Below are positions 17,004 to 26,345 of a stretch of DNA of 64,000 bases, piece after piece (position 1 is the first letter of the stretch; each line of letters begins with the position of its first letter). The notes beneath the pieces are model-generated. The model was not told where the DNA came from. It searched no databases and was given only the letters and a program-made list of their open reading frames with translations. The stretch comes from an uncultured Tateyamaria sp. (GTDB taxonomy: Bacteria; Pseudomonadota; Alphaproteobacteria; Rhodobacterales; Rhodobacteraceae). The stretch is taken from positions 186,001 through 250,000 of the forward strand of contig NZ_CANMBJ010000005.1 in NCBI RefSeq assembly GCF_947496075.1, in the 5' to 3' direction. The position numbers and the translations under genes are program-made.

Positions 17004-18738
17004 TCGCCACCTGCAGTGGCTCCGCGCCTTCTTCGGCCAGCACCGCGTCGAGGCCCACATCCAGCTTGCGCCGCATCCGCGCCGGGTCCGCCTCAGCATC
17101 CGTGTCCGCTGGATCGACAAAGCTCAAGGCGCGCATCCATTGGAACCGCGCTTCGCGTTCACGTCCCACGGCCCAGTACACATCGCCCAAATGGTCATTG
17201 ACCACCGGATCGACTGGCATCAGCTCGACCGCACGCTCCATATGACCAACCGCTTCTTCGTAGCGGCCCAGACGGTACAGCACCCAGCCAAGGCTATCGA
17301 CGATATACCCGCTGTCCGGGCTTGCCTCGACGGCTTGTTCGATCATCTCAAGCGCTTCGTCCAGCTTGATCTGCTTTTCGACCAGCGAATAACCAAGGTA
17401 ATTCAGCACCTGCGGCTGCCCGGGGTTCAGCTCCAGCGCGCGCCGAAAGTCAGCCTCGGCCTCGGGCCATTCCTCGAGCCGTTCATGCGAAATGGCGCGG
17501 GCATAATGCAGGAACCACGCACGGCGATCATCCGGGTCGGTCAGGTCCAGCGCGCGGTCATAGGCTGCCACGGCGGCCTCGAACCGGTTTTGCTGGCGCA
17601 GCACATCGCCCAAGGTAGAATGAACCAATGGCAGGTCACCAAAGCGTTTGGCCAACTGCTCAAGCACTTCGATTGCCGCGTCAGGTTTGCCAGATTCGCG
17701 CAAAGCCGCAGCCCGGCCCAGTTCAGCCGCGTGGAAGGCAGGGTGATCGGCCGGCACCTGCTTGTAGACCGCGTTGGCCAGATCGAACTGTTCCAGCGTT
17801 TCCAGCAGATCAGCGTTCAGCAGCAGTGCGTCGACGTGATCGGGCCGCAAGTGCCGCGCAATCCGGCCATAAAGCAGGGTGTAGTCCGCCCCTGCGTCCT
17901 GTCGCAGAGCACCTGCCAGCGAATAAAACACCTCGGCCATCCCGTCACGGGCAGAGGTGATGTGGGTAAAGGCCAGCGTCTCCCCCGCCTCAAGCGCCAG
18001 TGTCATCGCATCGAGCTCCGGGTCACTCACGGTGCCAAAAGCCACTTCAAGCGATGCAATGGCCTCGTCGTTACGCCCCAGTTGCGACAGCACCTCGGCG
18101 CGTGCCATGGCACCGCGGCGGGTCTGTTGCAGAGGACCAGAACCTTCGGCCTCGAAAATCTCTCCGGCGGCTTCGAACTGGCCCAGGCCGGCCAGCGCCA
18201 TCGCCTTGTGATACATGGCGAAACCGCGCACGCCCCGCTGTTCGGACACGGCGTCAAAGGCGGCCAATGCCCCTTCGATATCTTCGGCCCCGACAAGGGC
18301 CCAGGCGTTCAGCAACCCGTCGACAAGCGGGCCGATACCCTGCGTCTCCACGTCACGCTCCAGGTAGCCAGCATAGTCTTCCCGCGCCAACATGTCGGCG
18401 ATGATGACCATATGCGCGGCCTGGCTCCGCACGTCCTGCTCTTCGACAAGGCGCGCGATGGGCAGGGCACGATCCACACGGCCCAGCGCCAGCTGCGAAA
18501 CGATGGCGTCTTCCATCAGTTCCACGTTGCCCGGATCTCGGGCCAGAGCAGCCTGGTAGTACCGGGCCGCCGCTTCAAAATCGCTTGTGATCGCAGCATG
18601 CCGTCCGGCCAGATACGATCCGGCCACGGATTGCGCGGGGGCGATATGCGGGGTGGTCGCCAGCACGGTGGCCAAAGCGACACTGGAAAGAAGCGATCGG
18701 ATCACGGAATGCACTGCCTTTTGCCTGTTATTGGCCAT
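16993..18738 (-). CDS. Exported tetratricopeptide-repeat protein
   Basis: This 581-residue protein starts with a signal peptide (MANNRQKAVHSVIRSLLSSV...PHIAPAQS, cleavage near residue 37) and then carries many TPR units through to the end, for example FEAAARYYQAALARDPGNVEL, FEAAVAAYDRALDLTDPDDRR and YEEAVGHMERAVELMPVDP. TPR arrays bind protein partners; an envelope scaffold or assembly role is inferred. It is translationally coupled to ispE. The ATG at 18738 is preferred to longer starts because it leads directly into the signal peptide, though no strong ribosome site is visible. Confidence 0.85.
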   Translation of the reverse strand: MANNRQKAVHSVIRSLLSSVALATVLATTPHIAPAQSVAGSYLAGRHAAITSDFEAAARYYQAALARDPGNVELMEDAIVSQLALGRVDRALPIARLVEEQDVRSQAAHMVIIADMLAREDYAGYLERDVETQGIGPLVDGLLNAWALVGAEDIEGALAAFDAVSEQRGVRGFAMYHKAMALAGLGQFEAAGEIFEAEGSGPLQQTRRGAMARAEVLSQLGRNDEAIASLEVAFGTVSDPELDAMTLALEAGETLAFTHITSARDGMAEVFYSLAGALRQDAGADYTLLYGRIARHLRPDHVDALLLNADLLETLEQFDLANAVYKQVPADHPAFHAAELGRAAALRESGKPDAAIEVLEQLAKRFGDLPLVHSTLGDVLRQQNRFEAAVAAYDRALDLTDPDDRRAWFLHYARAISHERLEEWPEAEADFRRALELNPGQPQVLNYLGYSLVEKQIKLDEALEMIEQAVEASPDSGYIVDSLGWVLYRLGRYEEAVGHMERAVELMPVDPVVNDHLGDVYWAVGREREARFQWMRALSFVDPADTDAEADPARMRRKLDVGLDAVLAEEGAEPLQVANGD

Positions 18739-18803
18739 TAGGCTAGCACGTCTGTGCACATGTGCAACGGAACCTCGCGAAATGGTCAGCGGTTGCGTGC
18801 CTG

Positions 18804-18830
18804 AAAAAACGCCGGGCACATGGCCCGGCG
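18804..18830 (-). terminator. Rho-independent terminator of etfD
   Basis: Eight-base arms CGCCGGGC (18810-18817) and GCCCGGCG (18823-18830) around a 5-base loop are followed on the minus strand by six T residues (18804-18809 on the plus strand are A). It lies 40 bases beyond the etfD stop. Confidence 0.9.
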
Positions 18831-18869
18831 TCGTTTTTTGTTCACATTTTGCGCGAGATCGCGAACCGA

Positions 18870-20519
18870 TCACATATTAGGATAGTTCGGCCCGTCCCCG
18901 CCCTGTGGCGTGGTCCAAGTGATGTTCTGGGCCGGATCCTTGATGTCACAGGTCTTGCAGTGAACGCAGTTCTGGAAGTTGATGACAAAGCGCGTGTCCT
19001 TGCCCTCTTCCTCAACGAACTCATAAACGCCTGCCGGACAGTACCGGGCCGACGGACCGGCATATTTTGCAAGGTTCACGTTCACAGGCACATCCGCATC
19101 GGTCAGCTTGAGGTGCGCAGGCTGGCTTTCCTCGTGGTTGGTAAAGCTGAAGGACACGTTGGTCAGCCGGTCAAAGGACAGCGTGCCATCAGGCTTGGGA
19201 TAGTCGATGGGTTTGTGCTTGCTTGCCTCTTCGGTGGCGTCGGCGTCGTTCTTGCCGTGGCCAATCGTGCCAAACAGCGAAAAGCCCAGCGTGTTGGTCC
19301 ACATATCGAAGCCGCCCAGCACGAGGCTGGCCGTGAGGCCGTACTTGGACCACAGCGGCTTCACGTTGCGCACCTTCTTGAGGTCGCTACCGATAACGCC
19401 ATTGCGTACTTCGGTCTCGTACGCCGTCAATTCGTCACCGGATCGATCCGCCTTGATCGCTTCAAACGCCGCTTCGGCTGCGTGAATGCCCGAATGCATC
19501 GCGTTGTGGTTGCCTTTGATGCGCGGCACGTTGACCATGCCCACCGAACAGCCCAGCAGCGCCACGCCGGGTGCCACCATCTTGGGCATCGACTGGTATC
19601 CGCCTTCGGAGATTGCCCGCGCGCCATAGGCCACGCGCTTCCCGCCCTTGAGCAGCTCTGCCACCATCGGATGATGCTTAAAGCGTTGGAACTCCATGTA
19701 GGGAAACAGGTGCGGGTTCTTGTAGTTCAGGTGAACGACGAAACCGACATAAACCTGATTGTTCTCAAGGTGGTAGATGAAAGATCCGCCGCCCGCGTTC
19801 GATCCAAGGGGCCAGCCCATCGTGTGGGTCACCGACCCTTCCTTGTGCTTTGCCGGATCAATCTCCCAGATCTCTTTCATGCCCAGGCCGTATTTCTGCG
19901 GTTCCTTGCCCTTCGACAGGTCATACTTGGCGATGACTTCTTTCGACAGTGACCCACGCACACCTTCGGACAGGAACACGTACTTGCCGTGCAGCTCCAT
20001 GCCCGGCTCGGTGTTCTCGCCGATCGACCCGTCCTCTTCGAGACCGAACACACCAGCCACAACGCCCTTCACCTCGCCATTGTCGCCATAGACCAGTTCG
20101 GAACAGGCCATGCCGGGGAAGATTTCGACGCCCATTTCCTCGGCCTGCTCGGCCATCCAGCGACATACATTGCCCATCGAGACAATGTAGTTGCCGTGGT
20201 TGTTCATCAGGGGCGGCATCGGGAAGTTGGGGATACGGACCTGACCCGCCTCGCCCAGCATATAGAAATTGTCGTCCTTGACCGGCACGTTCAGCGGCGC
20301 GCCCTTTTCCTTCCAATCAGGGATCAATGCGTCCAGACCGCTGGGATCCAGCACAGCGCCGGACAGGATATGGGCACCCACTTCGGACCCCTTTTCCAAT
20401 ACAACCACGTTCAGGTCGGCGTCCAACTGCTTGAGACGAATGGCCGCTGACAGGCCCGCCGGGCCGGCCCCAACGATCACCACGTCATATTCCATCGCTT
20501 CGCGTTCAATCTCTGCCAT
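18870..20519 (-). CDS. etfD: Electron transfer flavoprotein-ubiquinone oxidoreductase
   Basis: This 549-residue membrane-associated FAD and iron-sulphur protein passes electrons from ETF to ubiquinone, linking fatty acid and amino acid oxidation to respiration. The FAD motif is VIVGAGPAGLSAAIRLKQL at the N-terminus, and the 4Fe-4S ligands are in NCVHCKTCDIKDP near the C-terminus, with a QNITW segment after it. Length matches the family. It would accept electrons from acyl-CoA dehydrogenases such as the one at 31864-33570. A strong terminator follows. Confidence 0.96.
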   Translation of the reverse strand: MAEIEREAMEYDVVIVGAGPAGLSAAIRLKQLDADLNVVVLEKGSEVGAHILSGAVLDPSGLDALIPDWKEKGAPLNVPVKDDNFYMLGEAGQVRIPNFPMPPLMNNHGNYIVSMGNVCRWMAEQAEEMGVEIFPGMACSELVYGDNGEVKGVVAGVFGLEEDGSIGENTEPGMELHGKYVFLSEGVRGSLSKEVIAKYDLSKGKEPQKYGLGMKEIWEIDPAKHKEGSVTHTMGWPLGSNAGGGSFIYHLENNQVYVGFVVHLNYKNPHLFPYMEFQRFKHHPMVAELLKGGKRVAYGARAISEGGYQSMPKMVAPGVALLGCSVGMVNVPRIKGNHNAMHSGIHAAEAAFEAIKADRSGDELTAYETEVRNGVIGSDLKKVRNVKPLWSKYGLTASLVLGGFDMWTNTLGFSLFGTIGHGKNDADATEEASKHKPIDYPKPDGTLSFDRLTNVSFSFTNHEESQPAHLKLTDADVPVNVNLAKYAGPSARYCPAGVYEFVEEEGKDTRFVINFQNCVHCKTCDIKDPAQNITWTTPQGGDGPNYPNM

Positions 20520-20807
20520 GTGGCGGCTCCCCTATTCTCCCGCGCCTTTGCGCAAATTTCCGTGTCGCTAGCCTACAGATAGGCTTTGCGCAATGTGGTG
20601 AACTGTCTTCGTGAAAAAATCCATCAAAAATTCACGAAACGACGACACGTTATGGCAAATGACGTGGCGACGCATCACGTCAAGCAAACCGAAGCCGCAA
20701 TTTCATGCACATTCAATCCAACACGTTTCCTTCACCAACAGACACCACGGTTTGCCGAATCTGCGCGTCCGCGCATGGTGGTCACACGCAACACAAGGAC
20801 CCGGACA

Positions 20808-21116
20808 ATGCCTATGACCCTGCAAGTGCTCTATCCTGTCAGCGACGACACCACATTTGACGACGCCTATTACCAATCCAGCCACATGGATCTCGTGTCC
20901 GAACACATGGGTGCGCATATTCAAAGCCAAGTGGTGACCAAAGGGCTTGCAGGCGGACCTGATACACCACCTGGCTTTCACGCCATTGCCACCTTTGTCT
21001 TTGCGGATCAGGCCGCGCTAGACGCAACACTGGCCAGCGCCGGCCCCGTGCTGGCCGACTTAGCCAACTTTACCAACGTCACCCCAACGATGCTGATCGG
21101 ACAAACCTACGACTAG
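20808..21116 (+). CDS. EthD family protein
   Basis: This 102-residue protein (MPMTLQVLYPVSDDTTFDDA..) has the ferredoxin-like EthD layout: an N-terminal strand, the YYQSSHMDLVSEHMG helix, and FHAIATFVFADQAALDATLAS. EthD proteins are small dimeric alpha+beta barrels of mostly unknown activity. I start at the ATG at 20808, with AAGGAC about 10 bases upstream; an in-frame extension back to 20586 has no ribosome site or family similarity. The 288-base gap before it (20520-20807) shows nothing else I can name. Confidence 0.72.
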   Translation: MPMTLQVLYPVSDDTTFDDAYYQSSHMDLVSEHMGAHIQSQVVTKGLAGGPDTPPGFHAIATFVFADQAALDATLASAGPVLADLANFTNVTPTMLIGQTYD

Positions 21117-21565
21117 GGCGGCGTGTCCCCCATCAGATAGCGTGGCCCCTGCCCCTTGTCCGCTGCCGTATCCTTCGGATTGTACAGCGCACAAACCTCA
21201 AGGCTCAAACAGCCACAACCGATGCACCCATCCAATGTATCGCGCAGTTTTTCCAGCCGCGCGATACGCTCGTCCAGACCTTCCCGAAATTCCACGCTGA
21301 TGCGTGCCCAGTCCCGCTTGTTCGGGGCGCGGTGGCGGGGCAGCAGGTCCAGTTCTGCCTTTATCTGGGCCAGCGTGAAGCCAAATTGCTGCGCCACCAT
21401 GATGAAGCTCAACCGCCGGATGTCTGCACGCTGAAACCGCCTCTGCCCACCGGCATTGCGCCACGGGGCCACCAGCCCCTCGTCCTCATAGTAACGAATG
21501 GCCGACACGGCCAACCCTGTCCGTGACGCGATTTCGCCAATGCTCAAACCCTCGGATACAGCCAT
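21113..21565 (-). CDS. soxR: Redox-sensing MerR-family regulator SoxR
   Basis: This 150-residue MerR-type activator has the N-terminal winged helix LSIGEIASRTGLAVSAIRYYEDEGLV, a long coiled coil, and the [2Fe-2S] ligands in DGCIGCGCLSLEVCAL (CX2CXCX5C), which is diagnostic for SoxR. Oxidation of the cluster by redox-cycling compounds or superoxide turns on its target promoter. The start at 21565 lies 14 bases from a perfect SoxR box, so autorepression is likely. It is divergent from the VOC gene; no soxS is present, as is usual outside enterics. Confidence 0.95.
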   Translation of the reverse strand: MAVSEGLSIGEIASRTGLAVSAIRYYEDEGLVAPWRNAGGQRRFQRADIRRLSFIMVAQQFGFTLAQIKAELDLLPRHRAPNKRDWARISVEFREGLDERIARLEKLRDTLDGCIGCGCLSLEVCALYNPKDTAADKGQGPRYLMGDTPP

Positions 21566-21576
21566 GAAAAAAGTCC

Positions 21577-21607
21577 TTGACCTCAAGTTAACTTGAGGTC
21601 GCAGGAT
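21577..21607 (+). promoter_or_regulatory. SoxR box and SoxR-type promoter of the VOC gene
   Basis: GACCTCAAGTT (21579-21589) and AACTTGAGGTC (21590-21600) form a perfect 22-base palindrome whose core equals the classic SoxR box. It sits between TTGACC (-35, 21577-21582) and CAGGAT (-10, 21602-21607) with a 19-base spacer, the stretched spacing used by MerR/SoxR activators. Confidence 0.9.
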
Positions 21608-21656
21608 GCCCTCATCGACCTGAAAAGGAAAGACCACATGACGAAAGGACCAGATC

Positions 21657-22037
21657 ATGCCCGCAATGCTCGAACACACCAATCTCACCGTTTCCAACCC
21701 GGATGCGACCGCAGCATGGATGTGCGACCTCTTTGGCTGGCATATCCGGTGGGCCGGCAACGCGATGGAGGTCGGGCGCACCGTCCACGTCGGGACCGAC
21801 AAACACTATCTCGCGCTGTACACGCAGGACGCGGCGGGCAAGGCCACCGATAACTCCTATGCGACCATCGGCGGGCTCAACCACATTGCCATCGTGACGG
21901 ACGACCTCGAAGGGATCGAGAACGCCGCACGCGAACAGGGGTTCCGCGTGGGCCAGCACCACGACTATGAACCGGGCCGCCGCTTCTATTTTCATGACAA
22001 GGACAATATCGAGTTCGAGGTGGTGCAATACGAATAG
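21657..22037 (+). CDS. VOC-fold protein (glyoxalase/bleomycin-resistance family), SoxR target
   Basis: This 126-residue protein has the two beta-alpha-beta-beta-beta modules of the VOC superfamily: MLEHTNLTVSNPDATAAWMC in the first, LNHIAIVTDDLEGIENAARE in the second, and the C-terminal metal-ligand strand NIEFEVVQYE. His and Glu positions for a metal site are present. AAAGGACC precedes the ATG. The SoxR promoter directly upstream makes it the apparent main target here, so a role in detoxifying a redox-active or electrophilic compound is inferred. The substrate is unknown. Confidence 0.85.
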   Translation: MPAMLEHTNLTVSNPDATAAWMCDLFGWHIRWAGNAMEVGRTVHVGTDKHYLALYTQDAAGKATDNSYATIGGLNHIAIVTDDLEGIENAAREQGFRVGQHHDYEPGRRFYFHDKDNIEFEVVQYE

Positions 22038-22052
22038 GGCTCCGCCCATTCA

Positions 22053-22091
22053 CAGGCGAAACGGTCCCCCAGACCGTTTCCGGGACGCCTG
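22053..22091 (+). terminator. Stem-loop after the VOC gene
   Basis: Perfect 9-base arms GAAACGGTC (22058-22066) and GACCGTTTC (22072-22080) enclose CCCCA, and CAGGCG/CGCCTG can pair outside them. It lies 15 bases past the VOC stop and is followed by TTCATTCTT. Terminator function is likely; the following GC-rich stretch (about 22115-22150) resembles intergenic sequence commonly seen in Rhodobacterales. Confidence 0.5.
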
Positions 22092-22205
22092 TTCATTCTT
22101 CTGACCGAAAATACCATGGGGGAGGCGCGCCGCGCCGGGGGCAAAGCCCCAAACCCTCTTGCATTCCCCCGCTCCATTGGGTCAGGTATCTCCTATCGCA
22201 AACAA

Positions 22206-22229
22206 CGGCGGCTCCATCGCGGGCCGCCG
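22206..22229 (+). promoter_or_regulatory. Hairpin in the greA leader
   Basis: CGGCGGC (22206-22212) pairs with GCCGCCG (22223-22229) around a 10-base loop, and CTGTTATT follows 21 bases before the greA ATG. It could be an attenuator or terminator-like element in the leader; leader transcripts of greA are known in other bacteria, but here this is inference. Confidence 0.35.
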
Positions 22230-22250
22230 CCTGTTATTAGGACGACGCCA

Positions 22251-22721
22251 ATGGAAAAGATCCCAATGACCCGCGCCGGTGCGACCGCACTGGAAACGGA
22301 ATTGAAGCACCTCAAGTCCGAGGAACGCCCCGCAATCATCAAGGCGATTGCCGAGGCGCGCGAACATGGTGACCTGTCCGAGAACGCGGAATATCATTCG
22401 GCCAAGGAAAAGCAGTCCTTTATCGAAGGGCGGATCAAAGAGCTCGAGAGCGTGATCTCGCTGGCCGAAGTGATCGATCCCACCAAGCTGTCCGGGGCCA
22501 TTAAGTTCGGCGCGACCGTGACGCTGGTGGACGAAGATACGGACGAGGAAAAGACCTACCAGATCGTTGGTGAGTACGAAGCCAACATCGAAAAGGGCCT
22601 TTTGAACATAAAATCGCCCATCGCCCGCGCCCTGATCGGCAAGGAAGAGGGCGACAGCGTCGAAGTGCGCACGCCGGGCGGCGAAAAGTCCTATGAAGTC
22701 CTGAAAATCAGCTATAGCTGA
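22251..22721 (+). CDS. greA: Transcription elongation factor GreA
   Basis: This 156-residue factor rescues backtracked RNA polymerase by stimulating transcript cleavage. The N-terminal coiled coil (residues 1-75) ends in the tip with [20 protein letters not shown], including the catalytic acidic pair, and the C-terminal FKBP-like domain has [19 protein letters not shown] and [18 protein letters not shown]. The length is standard. I start at the ATG at 22251 after TTAGGAC; the longer frame upstream is non-coding. A membrane protein gene follows after four bases. Confidence 0.96.
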   Translation: MEKIPMTRAGATALETELKHLKSEERPAIIKAIAEAREHGDLSENAEYHSAKEKQSFIEGRIKELESVISLAEVIDPTKLSGAIKFGATVTLVDEDTDEEKTYQIVGEYEANIEKGLLNIKSPIARALIGKEEGDSVEVRTPGGEKSYEVLKISYS

Positions 22722-22725
22722 GGCC

Positions 22726-23736
22726 ATGGCCGAAAAGCCCGAACCACAAACGCGCCCGACACCCCTGGGTATCTATGACAAACCCAATGAAGGGGGTGTC
22801 ACAGGGATCGAAGTTGCCGCGCTGATCCTGACCGCCATCTGGCTGGTCGGGGCAGCGGCCTATTTCCTGCTGGCTGGTGATGACCCTGCGGGGACAGGCG
22901 AAGGTCTGCGGTTTCTGATCACGATGCTCGCCATCTTCATGCCGATCGCGATGATCTGGGTTGCGGCGACGGCGGCCCGGTCCAGCAAGGTGATGCGCGA
23001 GGAAAGCCAGCGTTTACAGACCGCCATCGACGCGATCCGGCACGCCTATATCGCCCAGAATCAGGGGCGCAACGTGGCGGATGAGCCGTCCGTGGCCCGC
23101 AAACTGGATGAGATTGCCGCCGCCACCCGCAAGACAGAATCGGCGCTTGCAACTTTCCAAAGCCGCCGCGAGCAAGCCCCGGCCCAGCAACCCGCAGCGC
23201 AGCCGGAACCCAGCGGTGACCAACCCACCCTTGCGCTCGGCACCAGTGCCGAAGACATAGCTCCGCCGCTTGCGACCGAGGATTTCATCCGCGCCCTGAA
23301 CTTCCCCGAAACGGCAGAAGACGAAGAAGGCTTTGCCGCACTCCGGAAGGCCATGCGCGACCGGGAGACGTCGAAGCTCGTCCAGGCCGCACAGGACATC
23401 CTGACCCTGCTTAGTCAGGACGGTATCTACATGGACGACCTGCGCCCCGACCGTGCTCGGCCCGAAGTGTGGCGCCAGTTTGCCCAAGGTGCGCGCGGAC
23501 GTGCCGTCGCTCCGTTGGGCGGCGTGCGGGACCGTTCGTCATTGGCGCTGTCTGCTGGCCGCATGAAGCAGGACCCGATCTTCCGCGATGCGGCGCACCA
23601 CTTCCTGCGCCGCTTTGACCAGACGGTGTCCACTTTTACCGAGACGGCCACGGATGCCGAACTCTCAGCCCTGAGTGACACCCGCACCGCCCGCGCTTTC
23701 ATGCTGCTGGGCCGCGTGGCGGGAACGTTCGACTAG
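22726..23736 (+). CDS. Membrane protein of unknown function next to greA
   Basis: I do not recognise this 336-residue protein by name. It has two hydrophobic helices (about residues 25-50 and 62-88), a short coiled-coil stretch (about 90-140), an Ala/Pro/Gln-rich linker (about 150-170), and a mostly helical soluble C-terminal half with [20 protein letters not shown] and [16 protein letters not shown]. It begins four bases after greA and probably shares its transcript. Its end overlaps the convergent moeA stop. The layout suggests a membrane-anchored cytoplasmic protein; no enzymatic motif is visible. Confidence 0.7.
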   Translation: MAEKPEPQTRPTPLGIYDKPNEGGVTGIEVAALILTAIWLVGAAAYFLLAGDDPAGTGEGLRFLITMLAIFMPIAMIWVAATAARSSKVMREESQRLQTAIDAIRHAYIAQNQGRNVADEPSVARKLDEIAAATRKTESALATFQSRREQAPAQQPAAQPEPSGDQPTLALGTSAEDIAPPLATEDFIRALNFPETAEDEEGFAALRKAMRDRETSKLVQAAQDILTLLSQDGIYMDDLRPDRARPEVWRQFAQGARGRAVAPLGGVRDRSSLALSAGRMKQDPIFRDAAHHFLRRFDQTVSTFTETATDAELSALSDTRTARAFMLLGRVAGTFD

Positions 23737-24977
23737 GTGCCAAACCCCGCCCAGGGGATGAAGCGTACAAGGTCGCCTTGGCGAACCGACATCGCCTCGT
23801 CCGGCAACTCGACCAGCCCCTCGGCCCAGCTGAGCCCACTGATCCGTCCAGACCCTTCGGAGGCAAAAACCTCGACCTGACCGCCGCGGATTCGAGCCCG
23901 AGAAAACTCACGCCGCCCGGCCTTCTTGGTCTTGGCAAATCCCGCGGGGACCATGAACCCCTGCGGGCTTTTCCAGTCCGCTCCGGCCAACAACGACAGC
24001 GCAGGCGCACCAAACACAAGCGTGCAGACCATCGCAGCCACAGGGTTCCCCGGCAGTCCAAAGACGGGTTTGCCCTGCCACATTCCCAGGGCCAAGGGTC
24101 GCCCGGGCTTGATCGCCACACGCCACAGCGCCATCGCCCCCGCCTCGTTCAACAAGGCCGACACGTGGTCTGCATCCCCCGCAGAGGCACCGCCACTGGT
24201 AAAGATGACATCCGCTTGCTCTGCACCTTGATCAAGACGCGCGCGCAAAGCTGCCCGATCATCAACCACATGGCCCAGATCGACGGGCACATGCCCAAGA
24301 CGTGCAATCAGTCCGCGCAGCATGGGCCGGTTCGCGTCGTAGATCTGACCCGGCCCAGCATCATCGTCCGGTTGGACCAATTCATCCCCGGTGGACAGGA
24401 TACCGACACGCAACGAGCGACGAACACGCACCTCAGCCACACCCACGGCAGAGAGCAAGGCAAGGTCCGCAGGCGTCAATCTACGCCCTGCTTGGGCGAT
24501 CACATCACCCGCTTCGACATCTTCGCCCGCCTTGCGGGTGTTGGCCCCCTGCTTGATGGGTCCGGTGAAGTGGATGGCATCATCCTCGACTGTCACATCC
24601 TCTTGCAGAATGACGGTGTCAACGCCGGGCGGAAGCGCGGCGCCCGTGAGGATTCGAATGGCTGTCCCCGCGGGGACACTTGCGTCGGGGGTCGCACCGG
24701 CTGGCATATGTTGGGCGACAAGCGGGATATGGTGGTCCCCCTCCCCGCGTCCGTTAAGGAACCCGTAACCATCTACGGCCGTGTTTGGCAGCGGGGGATG
24801 GGCACGCGGCGCGGTGATGTCGGTGGCAAGGATGCGATCAAGAGCGTCTGCAACAGGTAAAACCTCTTCCCCCACAACACAGGACAAGCGGGTCCGCAGG
24901 TCGGCCAAAGCCTCGTCCACCGGTGTCCAGTGGACACCGGGCGGCAGAGCGAAACAGTCGTTCTTAAGCGGCGGCAT
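23733..24977 (-). CDS. moeA: Molybdopterin molybdotransferase
   Basis: This 414-residue protein inserts molybdate into adenylylated molybdopterin. Family motifs are present: [13 protein letters not shown] near the N-terminus, [51 protein letters not shown] and [16 protein letters not shown]. It is the last gene of an overlapped molybdenum-cofactor operon and starts 14 bases before the previous stop. The start at 24977 gives the usual MoeA length; longer frames to 25052 add non-conserved residues. Confidence 0.93.
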   Translation of the reverse strand: MPPLKNDCFALPPGVHWTPVDEALADLRTRLSCVVGEEVLPVADALDRILATDITAPRAHPPLPNTAVDGYGFLNGRGEGDHHIPLVAQHMPAGATPDASVPAGTAIRILTGAALPPGVDTVILQEDVTVEDDAIHFTGPIKQGANTRKAGEDVEAGDVIAQAGRRLTPADLALLSAVGVAEVRVRRSLRVGILSTGDELVQPDDDAGPGQIYDANRPMLRGLIARLGHVPVDLGHVVDDRAALRARLDQGAEQADVIFTSGGASAGDADHVSALLNEAGAMALWRVAIKPGRPLALGMWQGKPVFGLPGNPVAAMVCTLVFGAPALSLLAGADWKSPQGFMVPAGFAKTKKAGRREFSRARIRGGQVEVFASEGSGRISGLSWAEGLVELPDEAMSVRQGDLVRFIPWAGFGT

Positions 24978-25857
24978 CTGTGTCCTCGGCATATGAAACG
25001 AGTTCTGCATTGTGGCCCGCACCGAGGATCCACGCCTCTTCGCGCGCGACATCCGGCAGGTCGGTCATCCAAGTCTGCAATGTGGCCGCTGGCAAGCGCG
25101 ATAGGGCCGCCGCCAGCAGGCGCACCTGCACAGCATCGCGGATATCGTCGGTTTGCGTGGCCTTGACGGCGGGTTCGATGAGGCCGGGCCAGATTTCTGC
25201 CAACACGACCGACGCATCGTTCCAGTCCTCGAACGGCCAAACCGCGACACCGTTGCGGGCGCGCAGGCGGTTGAGCGTTGGCAAGCCCATGAGGACTTGG
25301 CCACCGACCGTGGGCGGGAAAGCCAGTTGGAAACAGCTCGAGGCGGCCTTGGCCGCCAAGTCACAGGTGCGGCGTTCGGGCACGATGTCGTAGGTGATAT
25401 CGGCCTTGCGGTAGGGAACCGCGGGCCAGTCGCGGTCGTTTGGCTTACCCCAGAAGGGACCGGACCCCTCAAAAAGCGCATTCATCTCTTCGGCGACGGC
25501 GTAACGGTTATTGGTGCCGTCGGCTGCATCGGTGATCCGTGCACTGATCCAATCCCAGAGCACGAAAGGATCATCCTGACCTGTGATATGGCGGGCAAAG
25601 CCACGCGGGTATCCAAAGGGGAAGTCGAACGACAAAAGCATCCGGTGCCCAGCCGCGGTTTCATCGTCGATGATCTGGTTGATCCGGTTTTCAGCATCTT
25701 GTCGGGACCGGCAGTAGATCGGTGTCTCAGCCACGCCATCGCGGGCGATGCCGAGCCAGATGGAGTCTTTGCTGGGCCGCGCAGGCCGCCTTTTGCCTGC
25801 CGACCAATCCGCGACGATTATGGTGTCGAACACCGCGCCGGTGTCGCCGACACTCAC
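24964..25857 (-). CDS. Unknown conserved protein inside the molybdenum-cofactor operon
   Basis: This 297-residue protein sits between mobB and moeA, starting with a GTG that overlaps the mobB stop (GTGA) and ending inside moeA. The N-terminal strand [18 protein letters not shown] with an early Asp, [16 protein letters not shown] and a later [20 protein letters not shown] look like an RNase-H-like or DUF429-type fold, but I cannot prove this. Similar genes in related genomes tend to be labelled as molybdopterin guanine dinucleotide synthesis proteins because of their position. No membrane segment or signal is seen. A helper role in cofactor synthesis or delivery is inferred only from the operon. 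Confidence 0.75.
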   Translation of the reverse strand: MSVGDTGAVFDTIIVADWSAGKRRPARPSKDSIWLGIARDGVAETPIYCRSRQDAENRINQIIDDETAAGHRMLLSFDFPFGYPRGFARHITGQDDPFVLWDWISARITDAADGTNNRYAVAEEMNALFEGSGPFWGKPNDRDWPAVPYRKADITYDIVPERRTCDLAAKAASSCFQLAFPPTVGGQVLMGLPTLNRLRARNGVAVWPFEDWNDASVVLAEIWPGLIEPAVKATQTDDIRDAVQVRLLAAALSRLPAATLQTWMTDLPDVAREEAWILGAGHNAELVSYAEDTDAAA

Positions 25858-26345
25858 AATCCAACCTCGGAAAGGATGAAATCAGCAATGGATTTGGTGT
25901 CGTTCAGATCGAAGACCGGGCGGTCCATCGTCAGGGCCGTATCGCTGGCAATAGCCCGAACGGTAGGATCGTCGGGGGCGATCAGCGCGTTGCCCGTCTC
26001 GGCCCTATGCGCCTCGACCTTGGGATGCGCGTCGCGTTTGTACCCCTCGACCAGTACCAGATCGACTGGGCTGAGCCGGGTCAGAAGTTGATCGAGCGTC
26101 GGTTCATCCTGATCCCGTAACTCCTGCATGAGCGCCACACGGTTGCGGGAGGCAAGCAGCACCTCGGACGCGCCAGCGACGCGGTGGCGGTGGCTGTCTT
26201 TGCCGGGATGATCCACATCGAAGGTATGGTGCGCATGTTTGACGGTCGACACCGAGTGGCCGCGCCCGGTGATCTCGGTCACCAGTCGTTCCATCAGGCC
26301 GGTCTTGCCCGCGTTTTTCCAGCCAACGACGCCGTAAAGTCTCAT
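25854..26345 (-). CDS. mobB: Molybdopterin-guanine dinucleotide biosynthesis adaptor MobB
   Basis: This 163-residue P-loop GTPase-like protein has the Walker A motif VVGWKNAGKTGLMERLV at the N-terminus, then STVKHAHHTFDVDHPGKDSH, and DLVLVEGYKRDAHPKVE, all typical of MobB. It assists MobA in attaching GMP to molybdopterin. It overlaps mobA at its start (ATGA) and the unknown gene at its end, so translation is coupled throughout. Confidence 0.94.
   Translation of the reverse strand: MRLYGVVGWKNAGKTGLMERLVTEITGRGHSVSTVKHAHHTFDVDHPGKDSHRHRVAGASEVLLASRNRVALMQELRDQDEPTLDQLLTRLSPVDLVLVEGYKRDAHPKVEAHRAETGNALIAPDDPTVRAIASDTALTMDRPVFDLNDTKSIADFILSEVGL

Noticed and set aside
16969-18741. A 590-codon open frame on the plus strand
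   Set aside because: It lies wholly antisense to the TPR gene and the end of ispE, which have clear family motifs. The frame has no ribosome site or recognisable domain and is an artefact of GC-rich codon bias.
20586-20807. Longer EthD protein beginning at 20586
   Set aside because: The extra 74 residues show no family similarity and no ribosome site; the ATG at 20808 is better placed.
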